A DNA stretch of 5,183 bases from QHWK01 sp035315685 (lineage in GTDB: Bacteria; Acidobacteriota; Vicinamibacteria; Vicinamibacterales; CAVVIG01). Below are positions 4,905 through 5,183 of the stretch, one piece after another. The position numbers and the translations under genes were made by a program. The stretch is taken from NCBI GenBank assembly GCA_035315685.1, contig DATFXR010000492.1:1-5183 (forward strand), written 5' to 3'. The first letter of the stretch is position 1. Every line of letters begins with the position of its first letter. The notes under the pieces were generated by a model that was not told where the DNA came from, made no database searches, and worked only from the letters and a program-made list of their open reading frames with translations.

Positions 4905-5183
4905 ATGCGTCTGCGCGTCCTGTCGGCGCTGGTGGCGCTGTTCGTCGCGTGGGTGTGGATCGCAGGCCGCGCGCAGAGCGGCGGTCCGGTGGTCAGCGGC
5001 GCACACCGGTTCGAGCGGGTCACGGACGGGATTTACTACGCCACCGCATCCGGCACGATGAACGTCGGGGCGAACTCGCCGATCATCGTCACCGACGACG
5101 AAACACTGGTCGTCGACTCGGAGATCACGCCGGCCGCGGCGCGCGCGCTCGTCGCCGACGTAAAGGCGATTACCGACAAGCCG
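4905..5183 (+). CDS. Exported MBL-fold metallo-hydrolase, N-terminal part (cut by window edge)
   Basis: 93 codons are visible. Residues 1 to about 23 form a signal peptide (Arg2 and Arg4, hydrophobic 5-20, cleavage likely after AGRA before QSG), so the enzyme acts in the periplasm or outside. HRFERVTDGIYYATASG (34-50) and NSPIIVTDDETLVVDSEITPAAARALVADVKAITDKP (57-93) match the first strands of MBL-fold hydrolases. In these the 'vvDs' strand, the helix and 'tdkPV' are followed shortly by the zinc motif HxHxDH. That motif would lie just beyond the right edge, so metal binding and substrate cannot be checked. Members range from beta-lactamases to general esterase/lactonase-like proteins. The ATG at 4905 has GAAGGAGG 4 nt upstream, a strong motif with slightly short spacing. 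It is divergent from the STAS-like gene, with 79 bp between them. Confidence 0.88.
   Translation, partial: MRLRVLSALVALFVAWVWIAGRAQSGGPVVSGAHRFERVTDGIYYATASGTMNVGANSPIIVTDDETLVVDSEITPAAARALVADVKAITDKP

Noticed and set aside
4440..5006. 188-aa minus-strand ORF
   Set aside because: Shadow of the STAS-like gene that also runs through the divergent promoter and the start of the MBL-fold gene; low-complexity Arg/Ala composition.

Overview
The window is GC-rich bacterial chromosome with tightly packed genes, three GTG starts and good Shine-Dalgarno sites before most of the others. The gene families (exported SGNH hydrolase, PA-domain M28 peptidase, MBL-fold hydrolase) and the intergenic repeats ('GTGTCCGGCTT..GCCG' palindromes, 'CCGCAGAGATCGCAGAG' strings, 'GACTGGAG' iterations) resemble Acidobacteriota, perhaps the Vicinamibacteria. 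That placement is from memory of such genomes, not from a search.

Layout. Bases 1-1371 (minus) hold most of an exported SGNH/GDSL esterase whose C-terminal end lies beyond the left edge. A 165-bp divergent intergenic region with one AT-rich island separates it from two plus-strand genes 40 bp apart. These are a 104-aa protein with a vicinal Cys-Cys motif (1537-1851) and a 198-aa pentapeptide-repeat protein (1892-2488). Bases 2489-2799 contain no gene: they carry a small palindromic repeat, an inverted 'CGCAGAG' repeat, a 61-bp tandem repeat of about 2.7 copies and a perfect 12-bp palindrome. Bases 2800-4317 (plus) encode a secreted, PA-domain M28-type metallopeptidase. It converges on a 131-aa STAS/SpoIIAA-like protein (4430-4825, minus), with an inverted repeat and a second copy of the palindromic element between them. 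Divergent from that gene, an exported MBL-fold hydrolase starts at 4905 and runs off the right edge.

Three of the six genes are predicted exported hydrolases (ester, peptide and MBL substrates), which suits a heterotrophic degrader of polymers. They lie in separate transcription units, and I see no single assembled pathway. The only plausible operon is the Cys-Cys protein with the pentapeptide-repeat protein. No mobile element, tRNA, rRNA or CRISPR array is visible. The least ordinary points are the M28 enzyme with His-His where the Glu-Glu pair normally sits, the structured repeats in the gene gaps, and a predicted leaderless start for the STAS-like gene.
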